Shown in pieces: positions 9,129-15,689 of a stretch of DNA of 64,000 nucleotides (positions within the stretch are counted from its first letter, which is position 1; every line of letters starts with the position of its first letter). The notes beneath the pieces are model-generated. The model was given only the letters and a program-made list of their open reading frames with translations, ran no database searches and was not told the DNA's origin. Origin of the DNA: SHZL01 sp963708905 (GTDB lineage Bacteria > Pseudomonadota > Gammaproteobacteria > Xanthomonadales > SZUA-36); the NCBI GenBank assembly GCA_963708905.1, contig CAVPUV010000078.1:57155-121154 (forward strand), read 5' to 3'. Position numbers and translations under genes: made by a program.

Positions 9129-9662
9129 TCAGGTGTCTGCCCGATCTGCAGCTGCAGGCCGGCTCGCTTTGTCACTTGAACGGACGTCAGCATCCTCAGA
9201 CTCTTCATTATCACCGAAATCAATTCCATCCGGTTCTTCCAGATCGTCATCAATATCACTGTCAATTAAAACGTCGTCCACATCCAGATCAGAGTGCGCA
9301 CGTTTGCGGTCAGAATAATCACGTCCGGGACGATCCTTGTCTTCCTTGGCTTTCATCATCAGTGACTGTTCCAGGACCGCTTCCTGACGGCGGGTGGTGA
9401 GGTGGCGCAAAACTGCGTCATTGAACCGGAACGCGCCTTCAAGTTCCAGCAGCGTATCGTTGTCACACTCGATATTCATCAGGATGTAATGTGCTTTGTG
9501 CAGTTTGACGATGGGAAAAGCCAGCTGGCGTCGACCCCAGTCTTCAAGGCGATGAATCTTGCCATTCCTGCCTTCAATCAGGTTCCTGTAGCGTTCCAGC
9601 ATGGCAGGAACCTGCTCGCTCTGGTCCGGGTGGACCAGAAAACAGATTTCGAAATGTCTCAT
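9129..9662 (-). CDS. rpsF: 30S ribosomal protein S6 with long acidic C-terminal tail
   Basis: 177 aa. Residues 1 to about 100 are a normal S6 domain (MRHFEICFLVHPDQSEQV, RRQLAFPI, HYILMNIE). The remaining about 75 residues are a low-complexity, Asp/Glu-rich tail (for example DDVLIDSDIDDDLEEPDG); E. coli S6 is about 131-135 aa, so the tail is much longer than usual. In E. coli the S6 C-terminus is a substrate for RimK glutamylation; whether this tail is modified is unknown. ATG 9662 follows AGGGAGCAACA. First gene of the operon. Confidence 0.96.
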   Translation of the reverse strand: MRHFEICFLVHPDQSEQVPAMLERYRNLIEGRNGKIHRLEDWGRRQLAFPIVKLHKAHYILMNIECDNDTLLELEGAFRFNDAVLRHLTTRRQEAVLEQSLMMKAKEDKDRPGRDYSDRKRAHSDLDVDDVLIDSDIDDDLEEPDGIDFGDNEESEDADVRSSDKASRPAAADRADT

Positions 9663-9807
9663 TGTTGCTCCCTATGGATTTGCCGGCATGAATGCCATGC
9701 CATCAAAGCTTTCCCTGAGGCTCTCACTGGAACCGAACCAAGGCCAACATTAGCGATGGCAGAGAGGGTAAAGCAAGGAATCGCTTGCCCGCAGGCAAAG
9801 CCGGCGG

Positions 9808-9837
9808 ATTATATCAGCGGCTTTTGCCGCTGCACAA
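9808..9837 (-). promoter_or_regulatory. Sigma-70-type promoter for rpsF-rpsR-rplI
   Basis: On the minus strand TTGTGC (9832-9837) is followed after 18 nt by a perfect TATAAT (9808-9813). The spacer itself holds a short AGCGGC/GCCGCT inverted repeat. The predicted transcript has about 140 nt of leader before rpsF, where an S6:S18 autoregulatory structure is known in other bacteria; I could not assign that structure here. Confidence 0.65.
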
Positions 9838-9877
9838 GATATTTTAACTTTGGGTTGATAGTCCCGGATGACTTGAT

Positions 9878-9899
9878 GGGCACCGGCCGGCCGGTGCCC
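9878..9899. terminator. 22-bp perfect palindrome between iscA and the rpsF promoter
   Basis: GGGCACCGGCC followed by its exact complement gives an 11-bp potential stem without loop sequence. There is no T-tract on either side, so it is not a classical intrinsic terminator. It lies upstream of the rpsF promoter and downstream of the iscA stop by 5'-side orientation, and could instead be a protein binding site. Confidence 0.35.
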
Positions 9900-9935
9900 T
9901 AATGCTGAGAACCTGCCTCAGGCGGCCGGCCCAAC

Positions 9936-10259
9936 TCAACCGATGGTAAAACTCTCCCCACAGCCACACGCTTCTGTTGCATTGGGATTATTGAAGCGGA
10001 AGGAACGTCCCAGTCCCTGGGCAGCAAAGTCGATTTCAGAACCGTCCAGAAATTCCAGACTGTCCGGCGGGATCACGATCTTGATGCCGTGGTCCTCGAA
10101 AACGATGTCATCCGGCTCGATGCCTGTTGCCAGCTTGACGGTGTAAGCCCAACCTGAACAGCCGGTTTTCCTCACACCCAGACGAAGCCCTACCCCACCA
10201 TCTTTTTCCAAAAAAAGCCGGATTCGTTCTGCTGCGTTTTGTGTCAACCTGATGGCCAT
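9936..10259 (-). CDS. iscA: Iron-sulfur cluster assembly protein, IscA type
   Basis: 107 aa from ATG 10259, the exact length of E. coli IscA; a longer reading from 10313 adds an unrelated N-terminus. The three conserved cysteines are present in TGCSGWAY and in the C-terminal CGCGESF. A-type proteins carry Fe-S clusters or iron to apo-targets. It stands alone here rather than in an isc operon, so ErpA or SufA naming cannot be excluded, but the sequence reads closest to IscA. Confidence 0.85.
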   Translation of the reverse strand: MAIRLTQNAAERIRLFLEKDGGVGLRLGVRKTGCSGWAYTVKLATGIEPDDIVFEDHGIKIVIPPDSLEFLDGSEIDFAAQGLGRSFRFNNPNATEACGCGESFTIG

Positions 10260-10400
10260 GAAAACTGTTTTCCTGTTCCAGGGAAGATCTGAGCCACTAT
10301 ACATGGTCCCCAAACATGCAATTAGACCACACGTGGGGGTGTGCGCGAAGCGTCGGGTGCTTTATTATTTGGGGTTTCCTGCTGGAACATCAACTCAAAC

Positions 10401-11801
10401 ATGTCAACTATCAGCATCAAGGCGGCGCTTACCGGCCAGACCGCCATCGGATCTACTGTAACCGTCAACGGTTGGGTCCGCACCCGCCGTGACTCCAAGG
10501 CAGGGATTTCATTTATCAATGTATCCGATGGCTCCTGTTTCGATCCGATTCAGGTTGTGGCGCCCGCGGAACTGGCAAATTACAGCAGCGAGATACTACG
10601 CCTCACGGCGGGCTGTGCCGTAACGTGCAGCGGCACCCTGGTCGAATCAGCCGGCCGCGGACAGGCTGTGGAAATCCAGGCCGCGTCGATCGAAGTGCTT
10701 GGCTGGGTTGAAGACCCCGATAGCTATCCGATACAGCCCAAGAAGCATAGTTTTGAATTCCTGCGCGAAGTCGCCCATTTACGCCCGCGCACCAATACCT
10801 TCGGAGCGGTAACGCGCGTCAGGCACGTGGCGGCGCAAGCCATCCATCGGTATTTTCACGAACGTGGTTATTATTGGGTCAATACACCGATCATCACGGC
10901 AGCCGACGCAGAGGGAGCTGGTGACATGTTTCGGGTCAGCACGCTGGATTTAACCCATCTGCCACGACAGAAAAATGGGAGTATCGATTTCAGCAAGGAT
11001 TTCTTTGGCCGCGAAACCTTCCTGACTGTCTCCGGCCAGCTCAATGTTGAAGGGTACTGTTTGGCCTTGAGCAAGGTATATACTTTTGGCCCCACATTCC
11101 GCGCGGAAAATTCGAACACATCACGGCATCTGGCCGAGTTCTGGATGGTGGAACCCGAGATTGCCTTCGCCGACCTGGATACGCTCGCGGCGCTTGCCGA
11201 GGACTTTCTGAAGCACATCTTTACCGCAGTGCTGGCCGAATGCGCTGACGATATGACCTTTTTCGCTCAACAAATTGAACCTGATGCCGTTACCCGATTA
11301 CAGCGAATCATTGACGCGCCTTTCATAAATATTGATTACGCAGAAGCCATAGACATTCTAAAAGCATCTCCCGCCCGATTTGAGTTCAAACCGGAATGGG
11401 GACTCGACTTACAGACTGAACACGAGCGCTATCTGACCGAGAGCCATTTCGAAGCGCCGGTGGTGGTGAAAAACTACCCGACGGAAATAAAAGCATTTTA
11501 TATGCGTCTCAGTGATGATGGACGAACGGTTGCAGCCATGGACGTGTTGGCGCCCGGCATCGGTGAAATTATCGGCGGAGCACAACGAGAAGAACGATTG
11601 GATGTGCTACAAAGGCGCATGGATGAACTCGGCCTCGACAGAAAAGCCTACGACTGGTATCTGGATCTCAGGAAGTACGGCACAGTACCGCATGCCGGCT
11701 TCGGACTCGGATTTGAAAGACTGGTCAGTTACATTACCGGGCTGTCCAATATTCGCAACGTCATCCCCTACCCACGCGTGCCCGGCAAGGCCAATTTCTA
11801 G
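10401..11801 (+). CDS. asnS: Asparaginyl-tRNA synthetase
   Basis: 466 aa from ATG 10401; the frame extends upstream to 10341 but that part is not AsnRS-like. It has the N-terminal OB-fold anticodon domain (TVNGWVRTRRDSKAGISFI) and the class II catalytic core with motif 2 (TFGPTFRAENSNTSRHLAEFWMVEPE region) and motif 3 (GFGLGFERLVSYITG). It charges tRNA(Asn) directly. Transcribed divergently from iscA. No clear Shine-Dalgarno sequence precedes the ATG. Confidence 0.96.
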   Translation: MSTISIKAALTGQTAIGSTVTVNGWVRTRRDSKAGISFINVSDGSCFDPIQVVAPAELANYSSEILRLTAGCAVTCSGTLVESAGRGQAVEIQAASIEVLGWVEDPDSYPIQPKKHSFEFLREVAHLRPRTNTFGAVTRVRHVAAQAIHRYFHERGYYWVNTPIITAADAEGAGDMFRVSTLDLTHLPRQKNGSIDFSKDFFGRETFLTVSGQLNVEGYCLALSKVYTFGPTFRAENSNTSRHLAEFWMVEPEIAFADLDTLAALAEDFLKHIFTAVLAECADDMTFFAQQIEPDAVTRLQRIIDAPFINIDYAEAIDILKASPARFEFKPEWGLDLQTEHERYLTESHFEAPVVVKNYPTEIKAFYMRLSDDGRTVAAMDVLAPGIGEIIGGAQREERLDVLQRRMDELGLDRKAYDWYLDLRKYGTVPHAGFGLGFERLVSYITGLSNIRNVIPYPRVPGKANF

Positions 11802-11835
11802 GCTACGCAAGAGTCTCCACACTTTTCCCACAGGC

Positions 11836-11878
11836 AAAAAAAACGACCAGGAACATCATCCGTGTAATTCCTGGTCGT
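11836..11878 (-). terminator. Intrinsic terminator of the small RNA
   Basis: An 11-bp stem (11843-11853 with 11868-11878; ACGACCAGGAA/TTCCTGGTCGT) is followed on the minus strand by eight T residues (11836-11843). It also lies just after the asnS stop and faces the other way, so it belongs to the minus-strand transcript. Confidence 0.85.
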
Positions 11879-11996
11879 CCTGCGGACGTCTCGCCACCCG
11901 CATAGTGCATCCCTGCAAAGTGCTTCCCTGCATTACAAGAATTAGCAGTTCCTTCTGCGCTGGAAACGGCGTTCCTTGCCTTTTCCATCCTTGTTG
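11836..11996 (-). ncRNA. Candidate CsrA/RsmA-sequestering small RNA (CsrB/RsmY/RsmZ type)
   Basis: A minus-strand RNA of about 160 nt is delimited by a promoter (12003-12031) and an intrinsic terminator with a T8 tract. It contains about nine GGA triplets where about two to three are expected by chance. Most lie in loops of consecutive small hairpins: CCA-ACAAGGA-TGG, GGC-AAGGAAC-GCC, GCAG-AAGGAA-CTGC, TGC-AGGGAA-GCA and TGC-AGGGAT-GCA. Several match the CsrA consensus CANGGANG. This is the design of Rsm/Csr decoy RNAs. A GacA box was looked for and not found. An overlapping short ORF has no support. Confidence 0.75.
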
Positions 11997-12002
11997 GAAC
12001 AC

Positions 12003-12031
12003 AGTATAGCCAACTTTGTCTATAGACGCAA
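12003..12031 (-). promoter_or_regulatory. Promoter of the small RNA
   Basis: On the minus strand TTGCGT (12026-12031), 17-nt spacer, TATACT (12003-12008). The start would be near 11996. The -35 region overlaps the first repeats of the 16-bp-phased motif array and a perfect 10-bp palindrome GTCTATAGAC (12018-12027). Confidence 0.7.
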
Positions 12032-12097
12032 GTGTCTAAATGCAAAAAAGTCTAAATACATTTTAGGCTATAGACAGAACAGGCTATATCAGGTATA
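12018..12097. promoter_or_regulatory. Operator-like array: five G(T/G)CTA motifs at exact 16-bp period
   Basis: The word GTCTA/GGCTA begins at 12018, 12034, 12050, 12066 and 12082, each exactly 16 bp apart, with consensus GTCTAWA. The array spans the -35 of the minus promoter and the whole plus promoter, so a protein binding it would control both divergent transcripts. The phasing suggests cooperative binding of one regulator. The two nearby DUF6502 proteins, which have a helix-turn-helix-like N-terminus, are possible binders, but this is inference. Confidence 0.6.
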
Positions 12098-12099
12098 GT
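12071..12099 (+). promoter_or_regulatory. Promoter for the frameshifted KSGTG small gene
   Basis: TAGACA (12071-12076), 17-nt spacer, TATAGT (12094-12099); both boxes match consensus at five of six positions. It is divergent from the small-RNA promoter and covered by the last two repeats of the phased array. The leader to the ATG at 12243 is about 137 nt. Confidence 0.65.
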
Positions 12100-12242
12100 A
12101 CCCGCCATGTCGGTATCAAACCATCATTCAACGGGCACCCCCTATACCGGGCACAAAATGCCTGAATGAGTTCCCGTCATCGAGCAAGAGGCGACAGACC
12201 TCCCGGGCTGGGTTGTTTCCGATTTTGATTATGGAGAGTCAA

Positions 12243-12489
12243 ATGTCTAATGACAAAGACGAGGTAGAGAAATCCGGTACCGGCGTAGTTCAGGCCAAAG
12301 CGAATGAAGGCGAAGCCAGCTTGAACATTAGGGCGGATTCCGTTAAACGAATTTTCAACCGCAAGCAGGAGGTCACCCAGTCATTCGAGTTGTACCTGCC
12401 ACATTGCGGATTTGCATAACTACCAAGCTTTGGTGCAAGAGAAAGTGGTCAGGGATGTCGCCGAAAACCAGGATGGTTTTTCGAGTTAA
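12243..12489 (+). pseudogene. Small KSGTG-motif protein gene, broken by a one-base frameshift
   Basis: ATG 12243 follows GGAGAG. The frame reads SNDKDEVEKSGTGVVQAK... and stops early at 12417-12419. Removing one C from the CC near 12399-12400 restores a frame reading ...FELYLHIADLHNYQALV and ending at 12489, about 81 aa in all, with amphipathic-helix character. The KSGTG word recurs five times in the repeat protein at 13865. Function unknown. The shift may be a true mutation or a sequence error. Confidence 0.5.
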
Positions 12490-12491
12490 GA

Positions 12492-12662
12492 ATGAGCTTT
12501 CTATCGGTAAAACAGGAGTTTACGCCGAAAACCTGACATGGAAGTACACAGGCTGCCGAGATGGCTGGCCAGCAGGACATGGATGTTCAACCCAACGGCC
12601 GTGATTACTGGGCCGGCTCTGTGACTGGTGCCCGCAGGCAATGCGGGCACCCGTTTTTTTGA
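12492..12662 (+). other. Possible second small reading frame with internal stop
   Basis: ATG 12492 opens 14 codons to a TGA (12534-12536); the same frame then continues as HGSTQAAEMAGQQDMDVQP and on to a stop inside the terminator T-tract (12660-12662). It could be a decayed gene downstream of the KSGTG gene, or non-coding 3' sequence. No homologue is recognised. Confidence 0.25.
12627..12660 (+). terminator. Strong intrinsic terminator
   Basis: Nine-base-pair stem GGTGCCCGC (12627-12635) with GCGGGCACC (12643-12651), 7-nt loop, then CG and seven T residues (12654-12660). It closes the transcript starting near 12106. Confidence 0.85.
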
Positions 12663-12681
12663 CTTGAAGTGATTTTGCCAG

Positions 12682-12710
12682 TTGACAATTGGAGTATGAA
12701 GTAATATACG
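12682..12710 (+). promoter_or_regulatory. Promoter of the first DUF6502 gene
   Basis: Perfect -35 TTGACA (12682-12687), 17-nt spacer, -10 TATACG (12705-12710). The leader to the GTG start at 12885 is about 168 nt and contains a terminator-like hairpin. Confidence 0.6.
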
Positions 12711-12804
12711 ATCAATACTGTCAGTGAATAATCAAATAGCCATGGCAACTCATTGATAAAAAGGCTATCCTGATGATACATATTGAATTATTAGGCACCA
12801 GAAT

Positions 12805-12832
12805 CTGTTCGAGGGCACGAACGGATTTTTTT
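12805..12832 (+). terminator. Terminator-like hairpin in the leader of the first DUF6502 gene (possible attenuator)
   Basis: Stem CTGTTCG/CGAACGG (12805-12811, 12818-12824; one G-T pair), loop agggca, then A and seven T residues (12826-12832). It lies between the promoter at 12682-12710 and the gene start, so transcription of the gene must pass it. No leader peptide or antiterminator was identified. Confidence 0.55.
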
Positions 12833-12884
12833 CCACGATAGGGATTTCAAACCATTGAGGAAGGGGCTCTTCAGGAGACTGAAA

Positions 12885-13742
12885 GTGCTGGGCGTTGCTA
12901 TGCAAGAAAACGTACAAATGCCTGAAGAGGCAAAGGTTATTGGTAAAGCTATTCCTCTGGTTCTTCGCCGAATGGTAAGGCTGATAATAGGCACAATTCC
13001 CTTCCCTGCTATCGCAGAAATGCTCAAATCAATCTACGTTGAGGAAGCTCAAAAAAAACTAATACGAAATGGAACAAACCCCACGAAAAGCGCTTTAGCC
13101 TTGTTAACAGGCTTGGACACTCGGGTCGTCTCAACGATACAGGATGCTGAGTTCAATATTCATATTGATCCGCAAAAGATTTGCCCCGAGTTTGCTCTTC
13201 TTGAGACTTGGGCTAAAGACTCGTTTTTCCAAGATGAAATTACAAAAAAACCAGCGATCCTGCCATTAGAGGGTCGGGGTAGATCATTTCACAGTTTGGT
13301 TCTTAAGTCAGTTGGTCGAAACATCACCGTCAAAACCGTTCTGAACAAATTAGTCGAATCTGGGAACGTAAGATCTGTCAGTGGAAATATAGACAGCGTG
13401 GAGTTGTTATCAGTTTTCTATTCACCCATATCCAGCGGCCGTGCGATACATACGGACATCGCTTTTCTAGAGGCATCAAGAGTGCTTAACGCAGTAATTC
13501 ATAACATGAATTCTGCGCCCGAAGAAAGGGTTCCACAGCAGGGAAGATGGACTTATAGGTTAAATCCTGAGAACTATAAGAAGTTCAGAATAAAAGCTCG
13601 AAAACTAATGGAAAAACAAATTAACGAAGGGGAAGTGCTACTCGAAGAGTTCGAGGAGCCAAAGAAGCACCCTGGTCAAATTACCGTTGGATTCGGTTGG
13701 TACCAGTGGAGTGACCATGAACCTGAAGAGGAGGGCGAGTGA
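12885..13742 (+). CDS. DUF6502 family protein (first paralogue)
   Basis: 285 aa from GTG 12885, chosen because AGGAG (12873-12877) sits 7 nt upstream; ATG 12900 is the alternative. The N-terminal half (LVLRRMVRLIIG..., LKSIYVEEAQKKL, LALLTGLDTRVVSTI) shows the DUF6502 pattern, which resembles a helix-turn-helix. Function of the family is unknown to me; a DNA-binding role is inference. The protein is basic and has no signal peptide. The gene looks more A+T-rich than the housekeeping neighbours. A paralogue lies at 15690-16553 on the other strand, with the repeat protein and hinT between. Confidence 0.75.
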   Translation: MLGVAMQENVQMPEEAKVIGKAIPLVLRRMVRLIIGTIPFPAIAEMLKSIYVEEAQKKLIRNGTNPTKSALALLTGLDTRVVSTIQDAEFNIHIDPQKICPEFALLETWAKDSFFQDEITKKPAILPLEGRGRSFHSLVLKSVGRNITVKTVLNKLVESGNVRSVSGNIDSVELLSVFYSPISSGRAIHTDIAFLEASRVLNAVIHNMNSAPEERVPQQGRWTYRLNPENYKKFRIKARKLMEKQINEGEVLLEEFEEPKKHPGQITVGFGWYQWSDHEPEEEGE

Positions 13743-13864
13743 ATATTAGGGGGCTCTAGTTACTCAAACTCCTTTCGGGTTGATGTTTAGCAGCCTGGCC
13801 GACCGTAGAAGGCAAATGAAATTGTCCGCGGTTTGGCCTCAATCTGAAAAAAAGGAGTAATACT

Positions 13865-14920
13865 ATGTCTCGTTGGATGATAGAAAAGAATGGTACAGGG
13901 ATCGAAAAATCGGGCACCGGGATCGAGAAATCCGGCACAGGTATTGAGAAATCCGGCACAGGTATTGAAAAGTCCGGTACTGGAATTCGAAGGATTTTGC
14001 TCGCCTGCTCTTTGGCATTTACAACGTTTGCGGGTGGTGTTCAGGCCGACAATCCGGATCCTGCCGGTTCTCTGCAACTGGTGGTAAATAACAACACCGT
14101 GGCCGTTTCATGGATTATTGATGGCAGTATTTTTTCTGGCATATCGTCCCTAAATGGCTCTTTTGCAAGTTTGCTGTTAACCGAAGTAGCTTTGGGTTCC
14201 GATAATATCGGAACCGAAGTTGCTGGTGCCGGGACCGGTACCGAAGTTGCTGGTGCTGGTACGGGTATATCCGTGAAAGTGGCTGGAGCTGGGACCGGTA
14301 CTGAAGTCGCTGGTGCTGGTACGGGCATATCGGTGAAAGTGGCTGGTGGTGGAACCGGTACCGAAGTCGCTGGTGGTGGAACCGGTACCGAAGTCGCCGG
14401 TGGTGGAACCGGTACCGAAGTCGCCGGTGGTGGAACCGGTACCGAAGTCGCTGGTGGTGGAACCGGTACCGAAGTCGCTGGTGGTGGAACCGGTACCGAA
14501 GTCGCTGGTGGTGGAACCGGTACCGAAGTCGCTGGTGGTGGAACCGGTACCGAAGTCGCCGGTGGTGGAACCGGTACCGAAGTCGCCGGTGGTGGAACCG
14601 GTACCGAAGTCGCTGGTGGTGGAACCGGTACCGAAGTCGCTGGTGGTGGAACCGGTACCGAAGTCGCTGGTGCTGGTACGGGCTCACAAATATTAGTTGC
14701 CGGCGCAGGAACCGGAACTGAAACTATCATGATTACTTTACCCGAGGGCACCGGATTGGCAATGGAAATATCTATGGGATGCGGATCAGCTTCCGTTACT
14801 GTGCTGGACTCATCGTACGCACCTGTGATGGAATTCTCTGACGTTCCGGTCATCGGTGATACCGGCCTTTGCTCAGGTGGTTTTAATATCGATTCGGGTT
14901 TTGATTTCCGCTCAAATTGA
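13865..14920 (+). CDS. Putative secreted repeat protein with KSGTGI and EVAGGGTGT repeats
   Basis: 351 aa; ATG 13865 has AGGAG 8 nt upstream. Order of parts: five IEKSGTG units (residues 6-40), then a signal-like segment (RRILLACSLAFTTFAGG, ending VQA near residue 62), a short globular stretch, degenerate EVAGAGTGT units, twelve near-perfect GGGTGTEVA units (about 161-268), and a C-terminal domain of about 75 residues with two cysteines (MGCGS, GLCSGG). Repeats before a signal segment are unusual. The low-complexity Gly/Thr repeats suggest an extended surface or matrix protein. No known domain recognised. It probably ends at the terminator 14979-15010. Confidence 0.7.
   Translation: MSRWMIEKNGTGIEKSGTGIEKSGTGIEKSGTGIEKSGTGIRRILLACSLAFTTFAGGVQADNPDPAGSLQLVVNNNTVAVSWIIDGSIFSGISSLNGSFASLLLTEVALGSDNIGTEVAGAGTGTEVAGAGTGISVKVAGAGTGTEVAGAGTGISVKVAGGGTGTEVAGGGTGTEVAGGGTGTEVAGGGTGTEVAGGGTGTEVAGGGTGTEVAGGGTGTEVAGGGTGTEVAGGGTGTEVAGGGTGTEVAGGGTGTEVAGGGTGTEVAGAGTGSQILVAGAGTGTETIMITLPEGTGLAMEISMGCGSASVTVLDSSYAPVMEFSDVPVIGDTGLCSGGFNIDSGFDFRSN
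13880..13984 (+). repeat. Five 21-bp tandem repeats coding IEKSGTG
   Basis: Units start at 13880, 13901, 13922, 13943 and 13964. They differ mostly at synonymous positions (for example ggcaccggg, ggcacaggt, ggtactgga), so the amino-acid repeat is kept while DNA has drifted. The first unit codes NGTG instead of SGTG. Confidence 0.9.
14345..14668 (+). repeat. Twelve 27-bp tandem repeats coding GGGTGTEVA
   Basis: The 18-mer GGTGGTGGAACCGGTACC recurs every 27 bp at 14345, 14372 and so on to 14642. Copies are almost identical, varying at the alanine codon (gct/gcc). Such young repeats can expand or contract without changing frame because 27 is a multiple of three. More diverged units lie at 14208-14344. 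Confidence 0.93.
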
Positions 14921-14978
14921 TCAACTGGGGAATCAAAAAACGAAGTAATTGTTTACGCTAATTCCAACGAGCAAATTC

Positions 14979-15010
14979 AGCCCCTGCAGTGCGCAGGGGC
15001 TCTTTGTCTC
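14979..15010 (+). terminator. Intrinsic terminator after the repeat protein gene
   Basis: Nine-base-pair stem AGCCCCTGC (14979-14987) with GCAGGGGCT (14993-15001), loop agtgc, followed by CTTTGTCT. The T-tract is imperfect but the position fits. Confidence 0.65.
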
Positions 15011-15084
15011 CTGGATTTTTTCATCGTCTGTTTTCTAGTGCAGTCAGCATGAGTTCATGAACGATTTCTGTTACCCGCTATTGC

Positions 15085-15429
15085 TTACCCGGGCGGCCAG
15101 TGCATCTGCCTTCCCCCGAGCAAATGCAAATGAATATGGAAAACCATTTGTCCACCGGCCTGTTTGCAGTTCATTACCACGCGATACCCATCCTCACTGA
15201 CCCCTTCCATGCGAGCTATTTCTGTTGCCGCCAGAAATAACTGTCCGATCAATTCGACGTGCGACGAATTTATGTCGTCCATGGTCCGGATATGTTCCTT
15301 CGGAATGATCAATATATGTACCGGAGCCTGCGGATTGATGTCCCTGAATGCCAATACCTGGTCCGTTTCATAAACAATATCAGCAGGTATCTCGCGCTTG
15401 ATAATTTTCAAAAACAGGTCTTCTGACAT
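15085..15429 (-). CDS. hinT: Histidine triad (HIT) nucleotide-binding protein, HinT family
   Basis: 114 aa, normal length. The histidine triad is HIHLHLL near residues 97-103, and the N-terminus (EDLFLKIIKREIPADIVYE) is typical of HinT/PKCI-1. These enzymes hydrolyse purine nucleoside phosphoramidates. It lies inside the accessory block between the two DUF6502 genes, reading in the same direction as the second one, 261 bp downstream of it. Confidence 0.93.
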   Translation of the reverse strand: MSEDLFLKIIKREIPADIVYETDQVLAFRDINPQAPVHILIIPKEHIRTMDDINSSHVELIGQLFLAATEIARMEGVSEDGYRVVMNCKQAGGQMVFHIHLHLLGGRQMHWPPG

Positions 15430-15560
15430 TAGTCGTTCCTTATCAATGCCCGGTAGACTGCCCCCGGTACAGTGGACCCTTCAAAGCCTCAAAATGAGGC
15501 ACGGTCATATGCCTCGGGACTGACGACGCCCCCCCTTCTTCAGTAGCACTAACCTTTAGA

Positions 15561-15594
15561 GTCCATAGCTTAATGTGTCTACTTTTTCTGTCAA
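15561..15594 (-). promoter_or_regulatory. Candidate hinT promoter with two half-sites of the 16-bp motif
   Basis: On the minus strand a perfect TTGACA (15589-15594) is present; the -10 is weak (AAGCTA at 15566-15571 with 17-nt spacing). On the plus strand GTCCATAG at 15561 and GTCTA at 15577 are exactly 16 bp apart, as in the array at 12018-12097. Confidence 0.35.
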
Positions 15595-15626
15595 TTGCGT
15601 CGCTGACACCGCCCAGGTGACTGTGT

Positions 15627-15676
15627 CGGCGCGTTCGATAACACTTCGATGTAATCGAAGACATTCGCACGCGCCG
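15627..15676. other. Long hairpin between the second DUF6502 gene and hinT
   Basis: Outer stem CGGCGCGT (15627-15634) with ACGCGCCG (15669-15676) encloses a perfect inner stem CTTCGAT/ATCGAAG (15644-15650, 15654-15660) with loop gta. There is no T-tract. It may stabilise or end the second DUF6502 transcript, or belong to the hinT leader. Confidence 0.45.
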
Positions 15677-15689
15677 GTTTGACGTTGCT

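Noticed and set aside
9663..9807. S6:S18-binding leader of rpsF
   Set aside because: Expected from other bacteria, but I could not place the conserved stem and bulge confidently by eye.
11803..12045. 80-aa minus-strand ORF over the small RNA
   Set aside because: It reads through the terminator hairpin and T-tract, has no ribosome binding site of note and no protein-like composition; GGA words explain its apparent repeats.
11950..12100. GacA-type upstream activating sequence
   Set aside because: The TGTAAG-N6-CTTACA palindrome was looked for upstream of the small RNA and not found; the 16-bp array is there instead.
14345..14668. CRISPR-like periodic repeats
   Set aside because: There are no unique spacers; the 27-bp units are contiguous and code for a continuous peptide.
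14041..14853. 270-aa minus-strand ORF with PVPPPATS repeats and a 116-aa plus-strand ORF (14346-14696)
   Set aside because: Both are shadows of the 27-bp tandem repeats, which lack stops in several frames. The frame from 13865 has a ribosome binding site, a signal-like segment and non-repeat ends.
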